A stretch of DNA of 22,942 bases, from positions 1 to 22,942 of the forward strand of contig JAYODW010000060.1 in assembly GCA_038116745.1 (NCBI GenBank), written 5' to 3'. The notes under the pieces were generated by a model, which saw nothing but the letters and a program-made list of their open reading frames with translations, was not told the DNA's origin and made no database searches. This stretch comes from JAYODW01 sp038116745 (GTDB lineage: Bacteria > Pseudomonadota > Gammaproteobacteria > Ga0077536). Each line of letters starts with the position of its first letter. The first letter of the stretch is position 1. This document shows, one piece after another, positions 6,484-13,594 of this stretch. The translations under genes and the position numbers were made by a program.

Positions 6484-7623
6484 CTACCTGACAATCCCCG
6501 CGAACTTGGCTCGCAGTGCTGCTCCAAAAACCGGCCACGCATAGCCGGCCGCGAAATCGCGACAGCTCTGCGCAAGCGCCGGGTCCCTCCCACTCTGCAG
6601 GAGTCGGATGATGCGACTACTCATGGCTGCATAGTCGTCGGCGCCCACAAGGAAGCCTGAGCGACCATCGGCAACAGCGTCTGTGATCCCCCCAACGGAA
6701 AACGCGATCGTCGGCAGACCATGGGCCGCGGCCTCTAACGCGACCATGCCGAAACCCTCCACGTCGCCGTCTACCTCGCGGGCCGGGAAGACATGCAGAT
6801 CGGCATCGCGATACGTCGCGCTGAGCGCTTCGTCGCTGATTCGCCCCGCCATGCACAAATTATCAGACAGACCCAGGCTAGACATTTCTGCAATCAGATC
6901 GACAGAGTTCCTGTGCTGCTTACTCAAGGCATCGGTCGGTTCGGCGCCCACAACAAACAGCACAGTTCCGGGCACTGCTGCAACGATATCCGGCATACAG
7001 TTGCGCACGAACTCGAGTAGGCCTTTCCGGGGCACCAGCCTGCCAACTGAGAGCAGAATCGGGCGTTTTTCGAGCCCATGGTCCTGCATGAACCCGCAGC
7101 CAGCTGCGGCCATAACCGGGGGCGCCACACCTGGATGCAGAATCTGGATCCGCTCACGTGGGACGCCTCGCTTTTCCGCCAGCGCCGCTGTGTTGCGACT
7201 ATTCACGAGAACGAGATCGCTGTAGCGCACAAACGGGAAGAAAATCCTCTGGTAGATAAAACTATCGCTGACGATATCCAGGCCATGCAGGTAAACCACT
7301 GCGCGACCGCCGTGCAACCAGGCCGCAATCAATGCCAATGGCGCAGTGACGCCACTGCCGGCTACCGCCACCGCATACGAGCGTGTCACGCGGGTACGCA
7401 GAACCTGCCAGAGCGCTGAAAACAGAAAGATCGACAAGCGGCTGCTGAGACTCGGGCAGGCCCTTCCCCGGCCTGGAAGAAATCGCTCGCTTCCCGGCGG
7501 GCCGATGAGATCCACCTCGTAGACCAAGCTCAGCTCAATGGCAACGTGATGGATGAGTCGCTCCATCCCTCCGATCAACGGCGGGAAGTTCCGCGAGATA
7601 AGCAGTACGCGCTTCGCGCTCAT
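6484..7623 (-). CDS. Glycosyltransferase, GT4 family (GT-B fold)
   Basis: Predicted 379-aa retaining-type GT-B glycosyltransferase. The N-terminal acceptor domain starts VLLISRNFPPLIGGMERLIHH, the usual N-terminal signature with the glycine-rich loop. The donor-binding half contains LLSVGRLVPRKGLLEFV and then DLHVFPAREV with EGFGMVALEAAAHGLP, the E-x7-E motif that binds the nucleotide sugar, followed by VGGITDAVADGRSGFLV. The start at 7623 is chosen for homology; a GTG at 7713 would add 30 residues but has a GGAGGA directly abutting it, too close to act as a ribosome-binding site. It is followed after about 22 nt by a methyltransferase gene. Sugar donor and acceptor are unknown. No other polysaccharide genes are seen, so this is not a capsule locus within the window. 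Confidence 0.92.
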   Translation of the reverse strand: MSAKRVLLISRNFPPLIGGMERLIHHVAIELSLVYEVDLIGPPGSERFLPGRGRACPSLSSRLSIFLFSALWQVLRTRVTRSYAVAVAGSGVTAPLALIAAWLHGGRAVVYLHGLDIVSDSFIYQRIFFPFVRYSDLVLVNSRNTAALAEKRGVPRERIQILHPGVAPPVMAAAGCGFMQDHGLEKRPILLSVGRLVPRKGLLEFVRNCMPDIVAAVPGTVLFVVGAEPTDALSKQHRNSVDLIAEMSSLGLSDNLCMAGRISDEALSATYRDADLHVFPAREVDGDVEGFGMVALEAAAHGLPTIAFSVGGITDAVADGRSGFLVGADDYAAMSSRIIRLLQSGRDPALAQSCRDFAAGYAWPVFGAALRAKFAGIVR

Positions 7624-7936
7624 AGGCAGCGACTTTGCCTGAATTTTCTCCCGAGTATAAAGACTCCGCAAAAAGTAGAACGCTCTTTGACTCTCGTGTC
7701 TCCGTTCGCTCACTCCTCCCGAGCGCCCATGCGGGACAGCGCCTTAATCGTTATTTCGGCAAAAGGCGTGTGCGCCTCCGGCCCGGCAGTTAACGATGAC
7801 GCCCCGCCCGATAATCTCGCTTCTGGTGGTGTTTAACCTTCAGCTGATCTGCCTCTCTGCGCTCTGGCTGGCCAAAAAGACGGCGCTCGCGAGCAAGCGG
7901 TATAGTGGCGCAGGCAGGTCAACGTCGGAGCATTCA
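7624..7936. other. Divergent intergenic region (313 bp)
   Basis: This lies between the glycosyltransferase (minus) and the thioredoxin-fold gene (plus). The plus frame of the thioredoxin-fold protein stays open back to an ATG at 7796 and would encode an extra hydrophobic segment (PIISLLVVFNLQLICLSALWL), but that ATG lacks a ribosome-binding site. A TATAGT -10-like hexamer at 7901-7906 sits about 30 nt ahead of the preferred GTG start; its -35 is poor. Nothing else is recognised. Confidence 0.35.
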
Positions 7937-8485
7937 GTGAAAAATGCCGTCTTGATGCTCGTGATGATGGGGATATTCTTTTACCACTGGCAAAGGACCT
8001 CCGGCTCCGATCCGTATGCCGGCGCCCCGCTCCCGGCAGAGGCTCAGCGCCAGGGTTCCGGTGTCCACAAGCTCAACTACACCAGACTCATCGAGGACCG
8101 ACGTGCGTTCGGGGACCTGGCCAGACCCGGCTACTACAACGTGGTCGAGGTCTATCTTGACAGCTGCGCTATCTGCCGTCGGCTCGAGCGCGGATTCCCT
8201 GATTTTCTGCAGAAACGTACCGATGTGATCATCCACCGCGTCAAAATCCCTGAAAGTGGAGTCAGCTTGAAGCTCGAGGGCGACACTCGAGAAGAGCTGG
8301 AGCAGAGCGCCGCCGAGCTGAATGCACGTATGGCCGCCTATCAGGTCTGCGGCACGCCGCACATTGAGATCTACGACCCGGCCGGCGTGACGCTGGCCGC
8401 AGACCGCTGTGGTGAAAAGAGTGGCCTGGCCTTCCTGCGTGCGTGGATGGGTGAGGAGCTTGGGCTGCACCACGATGCCCTGTGA
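7937..8485 (+). CDS. Membrane-anchored thioredoxin-fold protein with CAIC motif
   Basis: Predicted 182-aa protein. The GTG start at 7937 has GGAG 6 nt upstream; an ATG at 7796 in the same frame would add 47 residues with a second hydrophobic helix but has no ribosome-binding site. Residues 4-18 (AVLMLVMMGIFFYHW) form an uncleaved N-terminal anchor. The soluble domain has the thioredoxin pattern: strand YNVVEVYLDSC, active-site Cys77-Ala-Ile-Cys80 at the helix start, and a CGTPHIEIYD segment with the cis-proline Pro141. Extra cysteines sit at 138 and 158. The domain most likely faces the periplasm as a disulphide reductase or oxidase, or a metallochaperone-like factor. The next gene on this strand encodes a zinc-ribbon membrane protein with an HExxH motif, 84 nt downstream, and is probably co-transcribed. 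It is not a standard Dsb, Tlp or Sco protein. Confidence 0.8.
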   Translation: MKNAVLMLVMMGIFFYHWQRTSGSDPYAGAPLPAEAQRQGSGVHKLNYTRLIEDRRAFGDLARPGYYNVVEVYLDSCAICRRLERGFPDFLQKRTDVIIHRVKIPESGVSLKLEGDTREELEQSAAELNARMAAYQVCGTPHIEIYDPAGVTLAADRCGEKSGLAFLRAWMGEELGLHHDAL

Positions 8486-8569
8486 TGCCTCGGAACGTCA
8501 GGTCCCAGCGACCCGTCGGGAGCGCTCCGAAAAGGGCCGGGATCTCACGCGCATGGCGGTGCGATCAAT

Positions 8570-9307
8570 GTGATCTGCCCCAAATGCGGCCACCAGCGCA
8601 CCCCGGCTGACCAGCATCTGCCAGATGGGATCTGCCCCGCGTGCGGCATCGCGTACGCCAAGTTTATCGCCGCGCGTGACGCGCTCGAAACGGCATCCGC
8701 TGCAACACGCCTGCAGTCTGAGGAGGTACTCAGTCGCACCGAATCGCTTCTGCGAATCCTCTTCTATACACCAGAGCGCGTCGACGCCATCACCCTGGGC
8801 GCGCGGGCGCTGACGCTGCTGGCGTTCGGCGTCTGGACGTTCCGCTTCATGGCGACTGGGGGAGACTGGACAGCAATCAGCCAATCGTTTCTCCACAGCG
8901 TCAACCTGCCGTTCCATGAGTTCGGCCACCTGCTCTTCTCGCCTCTGGGACGTTTTATGACCATCCTGGGCGGCAGCCTGTTCCAGGTGCTCGTACCGCT
9001 GATAGTTCTGATCGCTTTCCTGCGTCGGTCGGACCCGTTCGCGGCTACCATCATGCTGTGGTGGGCCGGTCAGAACTTCGTCGATTTATCCCCCTACATC
9101 TCTGACGGCGAGTACCGCGGAATGCCGCTGATCATGGGACTCGGCGAGGAAAGCCACGACTGGGGTAACCTGCTGACCATGATGGGCATGGTCGATCAGG
9201 CTTACCGGCTCGGGCGTCTCAGTTTCTATCTGGGTATCGGGCTGATGCTGCTTGCCCTGGGCTGGGGCGGCTGGCTGCTCTGGCTGCAGAAGCAACGTCT
9301 GACCTAG
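8570..9307 (+). CDS. Zinc-ribbon polytopic membrane protein with HEFGH metalloprotease-like motif
   Basis: Predicted 245 aa. Residues 3-25 form a zinc ribbon, CPKC-x15-CPAC, followed by a helical linker to about residue 70. Four to five hydrophobic segments follow (roughly 76-95, 103-122, 130-151, 158-178 and 218-240). The second contains PFHEFGHLLFS with His116-Glu117-x-x-His120, the HExxH motif of zinc metallopeptidases, in a membrane setting as in site-2 proteases (M50). The next hydrophobic region carries NFVDLSPYISDGEYRG, whose Asp172 or Asp179 could supply the third metal ligand, resembling the NxxPxxxxDG element of M50. GEESHDWGNLL (191-201) adds more polar conserved-looking residues. 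The GTG start has no obvious ribosome-binding site; coupling to the upstream thioredoxin-fold gene is likely. The peptidase role is inferred from motifs only. Confidence 0.75.
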   Translation: MICPKCGHQRTPADQHLPDGICPACGIAYAKFIAARDALETASAATRLQSEEVLSRTESLLRILFYTPERVDAITLGARALTLLAFGVWTFRFMATGGDWTAISQSFLHSVNLPFHEFGHLLFSPLGRFMTILGGSLFQVLVPLIVLIAFLRRSDPFAATIMLWWAGQNFVDLSPYISDGEYRGMPLIMGLGEESHDWGNLLTMMGMVDQAYRLGRLSFYLGIGLMLLALGWGGWLLWLQKQRLT

Positions 9308-9343
9308 CGGAAACGCGGGCCAGATGTTGCCGAAAGCGCGAAA

Positions 9344-9373
9344 ACTCGCGGTGCCATGGGGGACACCGCGAGT
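9344..9373. terminator. 10-bp perfect hairpin between convergent genes
   Basis: ACTCGCGGTG (9344-9353) and CACCGCGAGT (9364-9373) pair perfectly with a 10-nt loop. On the minus strand the stem is followed directly by a short T-run (AGTTTTC), making an intrinsic terminator 11 nt after the amidohydrolase stop. From the plus strand it also lies about 37 nt past the metalloprotease-like gene and may act in both directions. Confidence 0.75.
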
Positions 9374-9383
9374 CCAGTGGGAG

Positions 9384-11171
9384 TCAGCCGGCGCTGGCTA
9401 ACTGGCCGCCGCGGTCGGCTTCGCTCCAGCGATTAAGACGCAGCAGCTGTCCGGGCGTTGCACCAGTGCACACACCGTCTTTGAAAGTGACCTCGCCGTT
9501 AACCAGTATCCAGCGATAGCCTTCCGCACGCTGGATCCGGCGCCATTCGTCAGCGGGGAAGTCAAAGGCTACTTCGTAGTCAACTTCGGGCACGCGTTTC
9601 AGGTTCTCGAAGTCGTAGATCACGATGTCGGCCGGCGCACCTTCGCGCAGGAAACCACGATCGATGAAACCCGCGGCCTGGGCCGGCAGGTAGCTCAGGC
9701 GGAAATGCGCCTGTTCCAGGGTCAGCTGCCGGGTTTCGCGCACCATCCAGGTCAGCATCTCGGTTGTGAACGAACCGCCGGTGAAAAAACGCGTATGCGC
9801 TCCGCCATCGGAAAGTCCCGGGATCACATGCTGGTTGCGCAGCAGTTCACCTACTTTGACGGGATCATTGCTGCCGATGTCGGCGGTCAGGTACATGACC
9901 TTGAGATCGCCAGCAACGCCGATGTCGAGCATGGCGTCGATGTGATGTTTCCCCTCTCCCGCCGCGATCTCCCCCAGGGTACGACCCACGTACTTCTCCA
10001 GCTCGGGGTGATCCGGCGTCGCCTGGATAACAATGCCTTCAATCGGCCCGCCCACACCGGTGGTGACCAGCATTTCCTCCTCAGCTTTCATCTGCTCGCG
10101 CACGGCAGGATCGGCCAGCTGCATCATTTTTTCATCGTGCGACCCCACCGTGGCCTTAGCCCAGGCCGGGCTTGAGTCGTACAGATTCCAATCCTCAAGC
10201 GAGAACAGGAACGGTGCCCTGACCGTCACCGCCTGGCCATAGACGCGCAGCCCTCGCTCGAAGCAGCTGTCGATCCAGCCCATGGTCTCGGTGTGCACGT
10301 TCTCGTGGCCCGGTTCATCGGAAGCCAGCAGCGCGTTGTAAAGCACTGGCCTGCCGGATCGACGGGCAATCTCCTCGATGAACAGCCGGTCGACCGGGTC
10401 CTTGTTGTTCACCGCATCGGCATTGCTCGCGTTCAGCAGCTGAATGAATCCGTCGCCACGCTCGCCCAGGAGATCCGCGAACGCGAGCAGCGTTTCATCC
10501 GGCACTACGTCCGTGGGCATCGGTGTCCCGTCGTAGTCACACTGCACCGAGTTCTTGCCAAAGCGCTGGAAGCTGAAGCCCATCATGCCGGCGTCCATCG
10601 CTTCGTTGATGAGGCGCTTCATCTCGCCGATTTCATCCGCTGACGCTGCACGCCCCGCTTTCGCCCCCTCCAGTCCGAGGACGTAGACCAGCAGCGGATT
10701 GAGCGGCACATAGTTGAGCAGGTTGACCCCCTTGGGAATGCGATCGAGATGGTCCATCCACTCCGGCAGCGATTCCCAGTCCCAGTCCAGTCCCATCCCC
10801 TGCACCATCGACTCGAGCGGGATCTGCTCGGTGCGGGTCATCATCTTCAGCAGGCGTTCGCGGCTGTCTGCTCGCGCCGGCGCAAAGCCGAAACCGCAGT
10901 TGCCGATCGCGACCGAGGTCACGCCATGCCAGCCCGAAATCGTGCAGTAGGGATCCCAGTGCACCTGGGCGTCATAATGGGTGTGCAGATCCACGAAGCC
11001 CGGTGCGACGATCAGCCCCTCAGCATCGATCACCTGCTCCGCCTCGGTCGCATCGATGCGCCCCATCTTTGCGATCCGTCCGTTCTTGATTGCGATATCG
11101 CCGCGCACACGCGGCAGCCCGGTACCATCAATGATGATGCCGTTCTTGATCACCGTGTCGAAATGAGCCAT
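9384..11171 (-). CDS. Amidohydrolase, N-acyl-D-amino-acid deacylase type
   Basis: Predicted 595-aa cytosolic metal-dependent hydrolase of the D-aminoacylase branch of the amidohydrolase superfamily. It starts with the composite beta-domain (VIKNGIIIDGTGLPRVRGDIAIKNGRI). APGFVDLHTHYDAQVHWDP holds His63 and His65, the first metal ligands. IGNCGFGFAPAR holds the conserved Cys92, which binds metal in D-aminoacylases. Near the C-terminus, IPGLSDGGAHTRFF contains the catalytic Asp. The ATG at 11171 has a strong GGGGAGA site. It is longer than classical D-aminoacylase (about 480 aa) and matches the ~580-aa subgroup frequently annotated as N-acyl-D-amino-acid deacylase, whose real substrates are mostly unknown. 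It lies last in a 13.5-kb same-strand block, about 260 bp behind the DUF486 gene, so it may have its own promoter. A terminator follows it. Confidence 0.92.
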   Translation of the reverse strand: MAHFDTVIKNGIIIDGTGLPRVRGDIAIKNGRIAKMGRIDATEAEQVIDAEGLIVAPGFVDLHTHYDAQVHWDPYCTISGWHGVTSVAIGNCGFGFAPARADSRERLLKMMTRTEQIPLESMVQGMGLDWDWESLPEWMDHLDRIPKGVNLLNYVPLNPLLVYVLGLEGAKAGRAASADEIGEMKRLINEAMDAGMMGFSFQRFGKNSVQCDYDGTPMPTDVVPDETLLAFADLLGERGDGFIQLLNASNADAVNNKDPVDRLFIEEIARRSGRPVLYNALLASDEPGHENVHTETMGWIDSCFERGLRVYGQAVTVRAPFLFSLEDWNLYDSSPAWAKATVGSHDEKMMQLADPAVREQMKAEEEMLVTTGVGGPIEGIVIQATPDHPELEKYVGRTLGEIAAGEGKHHIDAMLDIGVAGDLKVMYLTADIGSNDPVKVGELLRNQHVIPGLSDGGAHTRFFTGGSFTTEMLTWMVRETRQLTLEQAHFRLSYLPAQAAGFIDRGFLREGAPADIVIYDFENLKRVPEVDYEVAFDFPADEWRRIQRAEGYRWILVNGEVTFKDGVCTGATPGQLLRLNRWSEADRGGQLASAG

Positions 11172-11433
11172 GAGTTCTCCCCTCTCTTTGACGCCCGCCG
11201 CCGTGGATGGCCCGGGCCGATCTCCTTGAGTATAGGAAGAGATCCGGGAAGCTGCCGGTGAGCTGGCGTCCTCCGCGCGCGACCGCGCCGTAGGTCCTGA
11301 GCAGGCCGGCCGCAGACTTGACGCCGTGCCAGGCGTTGCTGGACCCAGACTCCCGATTTTTCAGCTAACTGGCGACATAAGCTCGAAATAACCTGATTGA
11401 CGAGATTATTCAGGCACGCCTCCCCCGCTGAAT
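11172..11433 (-). promoter_or_regulatory. Upstream region of the amidohydrolase gene
   Basis: A 262-bp non-coding spacer. On the minus strand a TATACT -10-like hexamer lies at 11229-11234, about 58 nt ahead of the ATG, without a good -35. An AT-rich patch at 11355-11412 is out of keeping with the surrounding composition. I see no insertion-sequence ends or repeats here. Confidence 0.3.
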
Positions 11434-11808
11434 TCAGAGACCCAGGCAGGCAAGGATTTGAGGTCGGAACGGAAAGAAGACGGCACCCTCCAGGCGCAGG
11501 CCTCCCCAAAGAAAGTCCGGTCGCACTGGCTCGTGCATAGCGAAGACCGCGCAAGGAACGAATACCGTCAGCGCGATGACCTGCTGAGGCATCTTGAGCT
11601 GCACTAAATTCAGAACCGGACAGCCGAAACGCTTGGCGGGGACCTGTACTGGGTGCTCGACCAAAGCGATCCGCCAGCTGGCGAGAGCCACCGGCGACCA
11701 GGAGTGGTAGGCGAGATTCCGGACATGGGCATACCAGGCGAAGGTCCTGACACCATTGCTCAAGTAGAGCAGGCCGATGGACGGCACCGGCGGCGGCACG
11801 GCCGTCAT
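11434..11808 (-). CDS. DUF486 (DMT-like small membrane protein), possibly degenerating
   Basis: Predicted 124 aa with ATG 11808 and a GGGGAG about 12 nt upstream. The order of motifs is that of DUF486 proteins, small four-helix membrane proteins related to drug/metabolite transporters: SNGVRTFAWYAHVRNL, SWRIALVEHPVQVPAKRFG, LVQLKMPQQVIALTVFVPCAVF and then FLWGGLRLEGAVFFPFR. Compared with the family as I remember it (SWGIALFEYLLQVPANRIG, LCMLGAVYFIFR), several changes put Arg, His, Pro or Glu into membrane helices. The frame is intact but the protein may be non-functional. It lies between the ferredoxin and amidohydrolase genes on the same strand. Whether it is a gene or a decaying remnant needs homologue comparison. 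Confidence 0.6.
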   Translation of the reverse strand: MTAVPPPVPSIGLLYLSNGVRTFAWYAHVRNLAYHSWSPVALASWRIALVEHPVQVPAKRFGCPVLNLVQLKMPQQVIALTVFVPCAVFAMHEPVRPDFLWGGLRLEGAVFFPFRPQILACLGL

Positions 11809-11886
11809 CGATTTGAAATCTCCCCGTCGCGGAACGAACGTCGAGTGCCGGCCGGCGCATGCTGCGTCAGCGAAAACTTACAAAAG

Positions 11887-12210
11887 TTAGGGATCTTCCG
11901 GCGCGATCTGTGCCGTTAGTCCCGCCAGTTCGGGGCCGACCTCCAGCTGGCACGAGAGACGGCTGGCCGTCGTACGGTGTTCGGAGATTTGCAAGAGGTG
12001 GTGCTCGTCGGGCGAAAGCGGCGGCAGCTTCGCAAGCCACTGCGGAGCGACATGAATGTGGCAGGTCCCGCAGGACAGGTTACCGCCGCACAGAGCAAGC
12101 AGTTCGTCGAGCCCGGCAGCCCGGATGTTCTCCATCAGGCTGATCCCCTCGAGGCAGTCGACTTGATGCGCCTGACCGGCGCGGTCGAGGACAGTGACCG
12201 GGACCGTCAT
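11887..12210 (-). CDS. [2Fe-2S] ferredoxin, adrenodoxin/putidaredoxin type
   Basis: Predicted 107-aa electron carrier. The cluster ligands are Cys41-x5-Cys47-x2-Cys50-x36-Cys87, the exact spacing of adrenodoxin and putidaredoxin. The conserved context is LALCGGNLSCGTCHIHV, and SPDEHHLL follows, the acidic helix that docks partners. It begins 22 nt after the P450 no. 2 stop, so the two are almost certainly co-transcribed, and the ferredoxin is the expected electron donor to that P450. A longer in-frame start would overlap the P450 and has no ferredoxin-like sequence. No ferredoxin reductase lies in the window, so one encoded elsewhere must reduce it. It could also serve P450 no. 1, which has no adjacent ferredoxin. 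Confidence 0.95.
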   Translation of the reverse strand: MTVPVTVLDRAGQAHQVDCLEGISLMENIRAAGLDELLALCGGNLSCGTCHIHVAPQWLAKLPPLSPDEHHLLQISEHRTTASRLSCQLEVGPELAGLTAQIAPEDP

Positions 12211-12232
12211 GGTGCGAGCTGCCCGCAGCCGC

Positions 12233-13531
12233 TCAGGCCGCCTGCGCGGTTTCGAGCCAGGCGCGCACGCCGGGATTGGCGGCAGCGTCGCGCTGCGGCG
12301 TCCCGGGCGTGAACACCACCGGCACGTTGCCCATCCCGGACACGAATCCCGGCCACCAGCGGCACTCGCGATCGCGGTCAAGCTCATAATGCGGCAGCCG
12401 CCGCAGGAATTCCTCGATCACCACCCGCGCCTCCAGCGCGAGAAGATGTGCGCCCAGGCAGCGATGGATCCCGAGTCCGAGGCCAACGTGCCGGTTGGGC
12501 GAACGCTCGAGGATAAAGCTGTCCGGATACTCGAATACGCGCGGATCGCGGTTCGCGATCGGGTTACACAACAGCACCATCTGGTCCTTGCGCATGTGCA
12601 CACCGCAGAGCTCCGTATCCTCCAGCACGAGACGCGCGGTAAAGGCCGGCGAGTAATAACGCAGCGCCTCCTGGACCGCTTTCGGGATCAGCGACGGATC
12701 GCGCACCAGGCGGGTACGCAGATCGATATCCCAGGCCAGACGCCAGAGCAGTGTGCCCAGCAGGTTCTTGGTATTGTCGATCCCGCCTAGCATGAGCACC
12801 GTGCAGAAACCAAGCAGCTCCTGATGGCTGAAGCGCTTGCCGTCTACTTCGCTGTTAATTACCTGCGACAGCAGGTCATCCCCACCAGCGCGCTGGCGCG
12901 CGGCAATCGTGTCTTCGAAGTAGGCGTACATTTCGTCTATCTGTGGTTTAGCCTCTTCTGGATCCAGAATAAAACCCTCCGACACGGCCCGGCACCAGCT
13001 CATGAATTTCGGCCCGAGTTCGGCAGGCAGCCCCATCAGCAGGGCAGTAAGGATGGCCGGGATAGGACGCGCGATGAGCTGGGCCACATCCGCGCGGCCG
13101 CTGGCGACAAAACCATCAATCAGTAGATTCACGCTATCGCGCAGCATCGCCTCGTAGATCTGCACCCCATGCGGGCCGAAGGGCGAATTGACCAGCGCAC
13201 GGGCGAAACGATGTTCCGGGTCATCCTGGCCGGCAATCATCAGAGACTCGCCCAGACCGTAGCGCGGAAAGGTCGGCTCAGTATTGGAAAACGCAGTGGG
13301 ATTGCGCGTGACTTCGGTGTATTCCTCGTAGCCGAGCACCGCCCAGAAGCCCTCGTGATTGCCGCACCAGGCGACGTAGCGCTGGCGCGCGGCAGCTTCG
13401 TCACGCAGCGCCTCGTACCACGCTATCGGCGTGCCGTCCGCGCCGAGCCTGGGCGCCAGGTGATCGAACCCGGCGAGCAGGTCTTCATCATCATCGCGAC
13501 GGGTCTTAACAGCAGGCACTTCTGCGTTCAT
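12233..13531 (-). CDS. Cytochrome P450 with Asn in the oxygen-activating I-helix motif, P450 no. 2
   Basis: Predicted 432-aa class I P450. The ATG at 13531 follows GGAGGGGAG; a start nine codons upstream lacks this. Haem loop LGLGIHRCLG at 351-360, with Cys358 as thiolate ligand and Leu351 in place of the usual Phe. ExxR is Glu288-Arg291. The I-helix reads GGIDNT at 249-254: Asp252 is kept, but the next position, normally Thr (Thr252 in P450cam), is Asn253. The same Thr-to-Asn replacement is known from the cineole hydroxylase P450cin (CYP176A1). The segment after the haem region (RWWPGFVSGMGNVPVVF) is typical of terpene/steroid-type CYPs. It is co-transcribed with the downstream ferredoxin, and the secreted propeller gene ends 63 nt upstream. 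The substrate is unknown. Confidence 0.95.
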   Translation of the reverse strand: MNAEVPAVKTRRDDDEDLLAGFDHLAPRLGADGTPIAWYEALRDEAAARQRYVAWCGNHEGFWAVLGYEEYTEVTRNPTAFSNTEPTFPRYGLGESLMIAGQDDPEHRFARALVNSPFGPHGVQIYEAMLRDSVNLLIDGFVASGRADVAQLIARPIPAILTALLMGLPAELGPKFMSWCRAVSEGFILDPEEAKPQIDEMYAYFEDTIAARQRAGGDDLLSQVINSEVDGKRFSHQELLGFCTVLMLGGIDNTKNLLGTLLWRLAWDIDLRTRLVRDPSLIPKAVQEALRYYSPAFTARLVLEDTELCGVHMRKDQMVLLCNPIANRDPRVFEYPDSFILERSPNRHVGLGLGIHRCLGAHLLALEARVVIEEFLRRLPHYELDRDRECRWWPGFVSGMGNVPVVFTPGTPQRDAAANPGVRAWLETAQAA

Positions 13532-13594
13532 CGAACTCCCCTCCGTGATCGCACGCATCCCCAGTGGCGAGTCTCCGGAAAGCCCCGACTCCGA

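Noticed and set aside
7796..7936. N-terminal extension of the thioredoxin-fold protein with an extra hydrophobic helix
   Set aside because: No ribosome-binding site at 7796, whereas GTG 7937 has GGAG at 6 nt; kept only as an alternative.
11355..11412. AT-rich patch as possible recombination or attachment site
   Set aside because: No direct repeats, integrase gene or tRNA nearby; only a short imperfect dyad is seen.
11150..11860. 236-codon minus-strand frame over the DUF486 gene and spacer
   Set aside because: Arg/Pro-rich translation without family resemblance; the DUF486 frame inside it has recognisable motifs, and its end runs into the amidohydrolase start.
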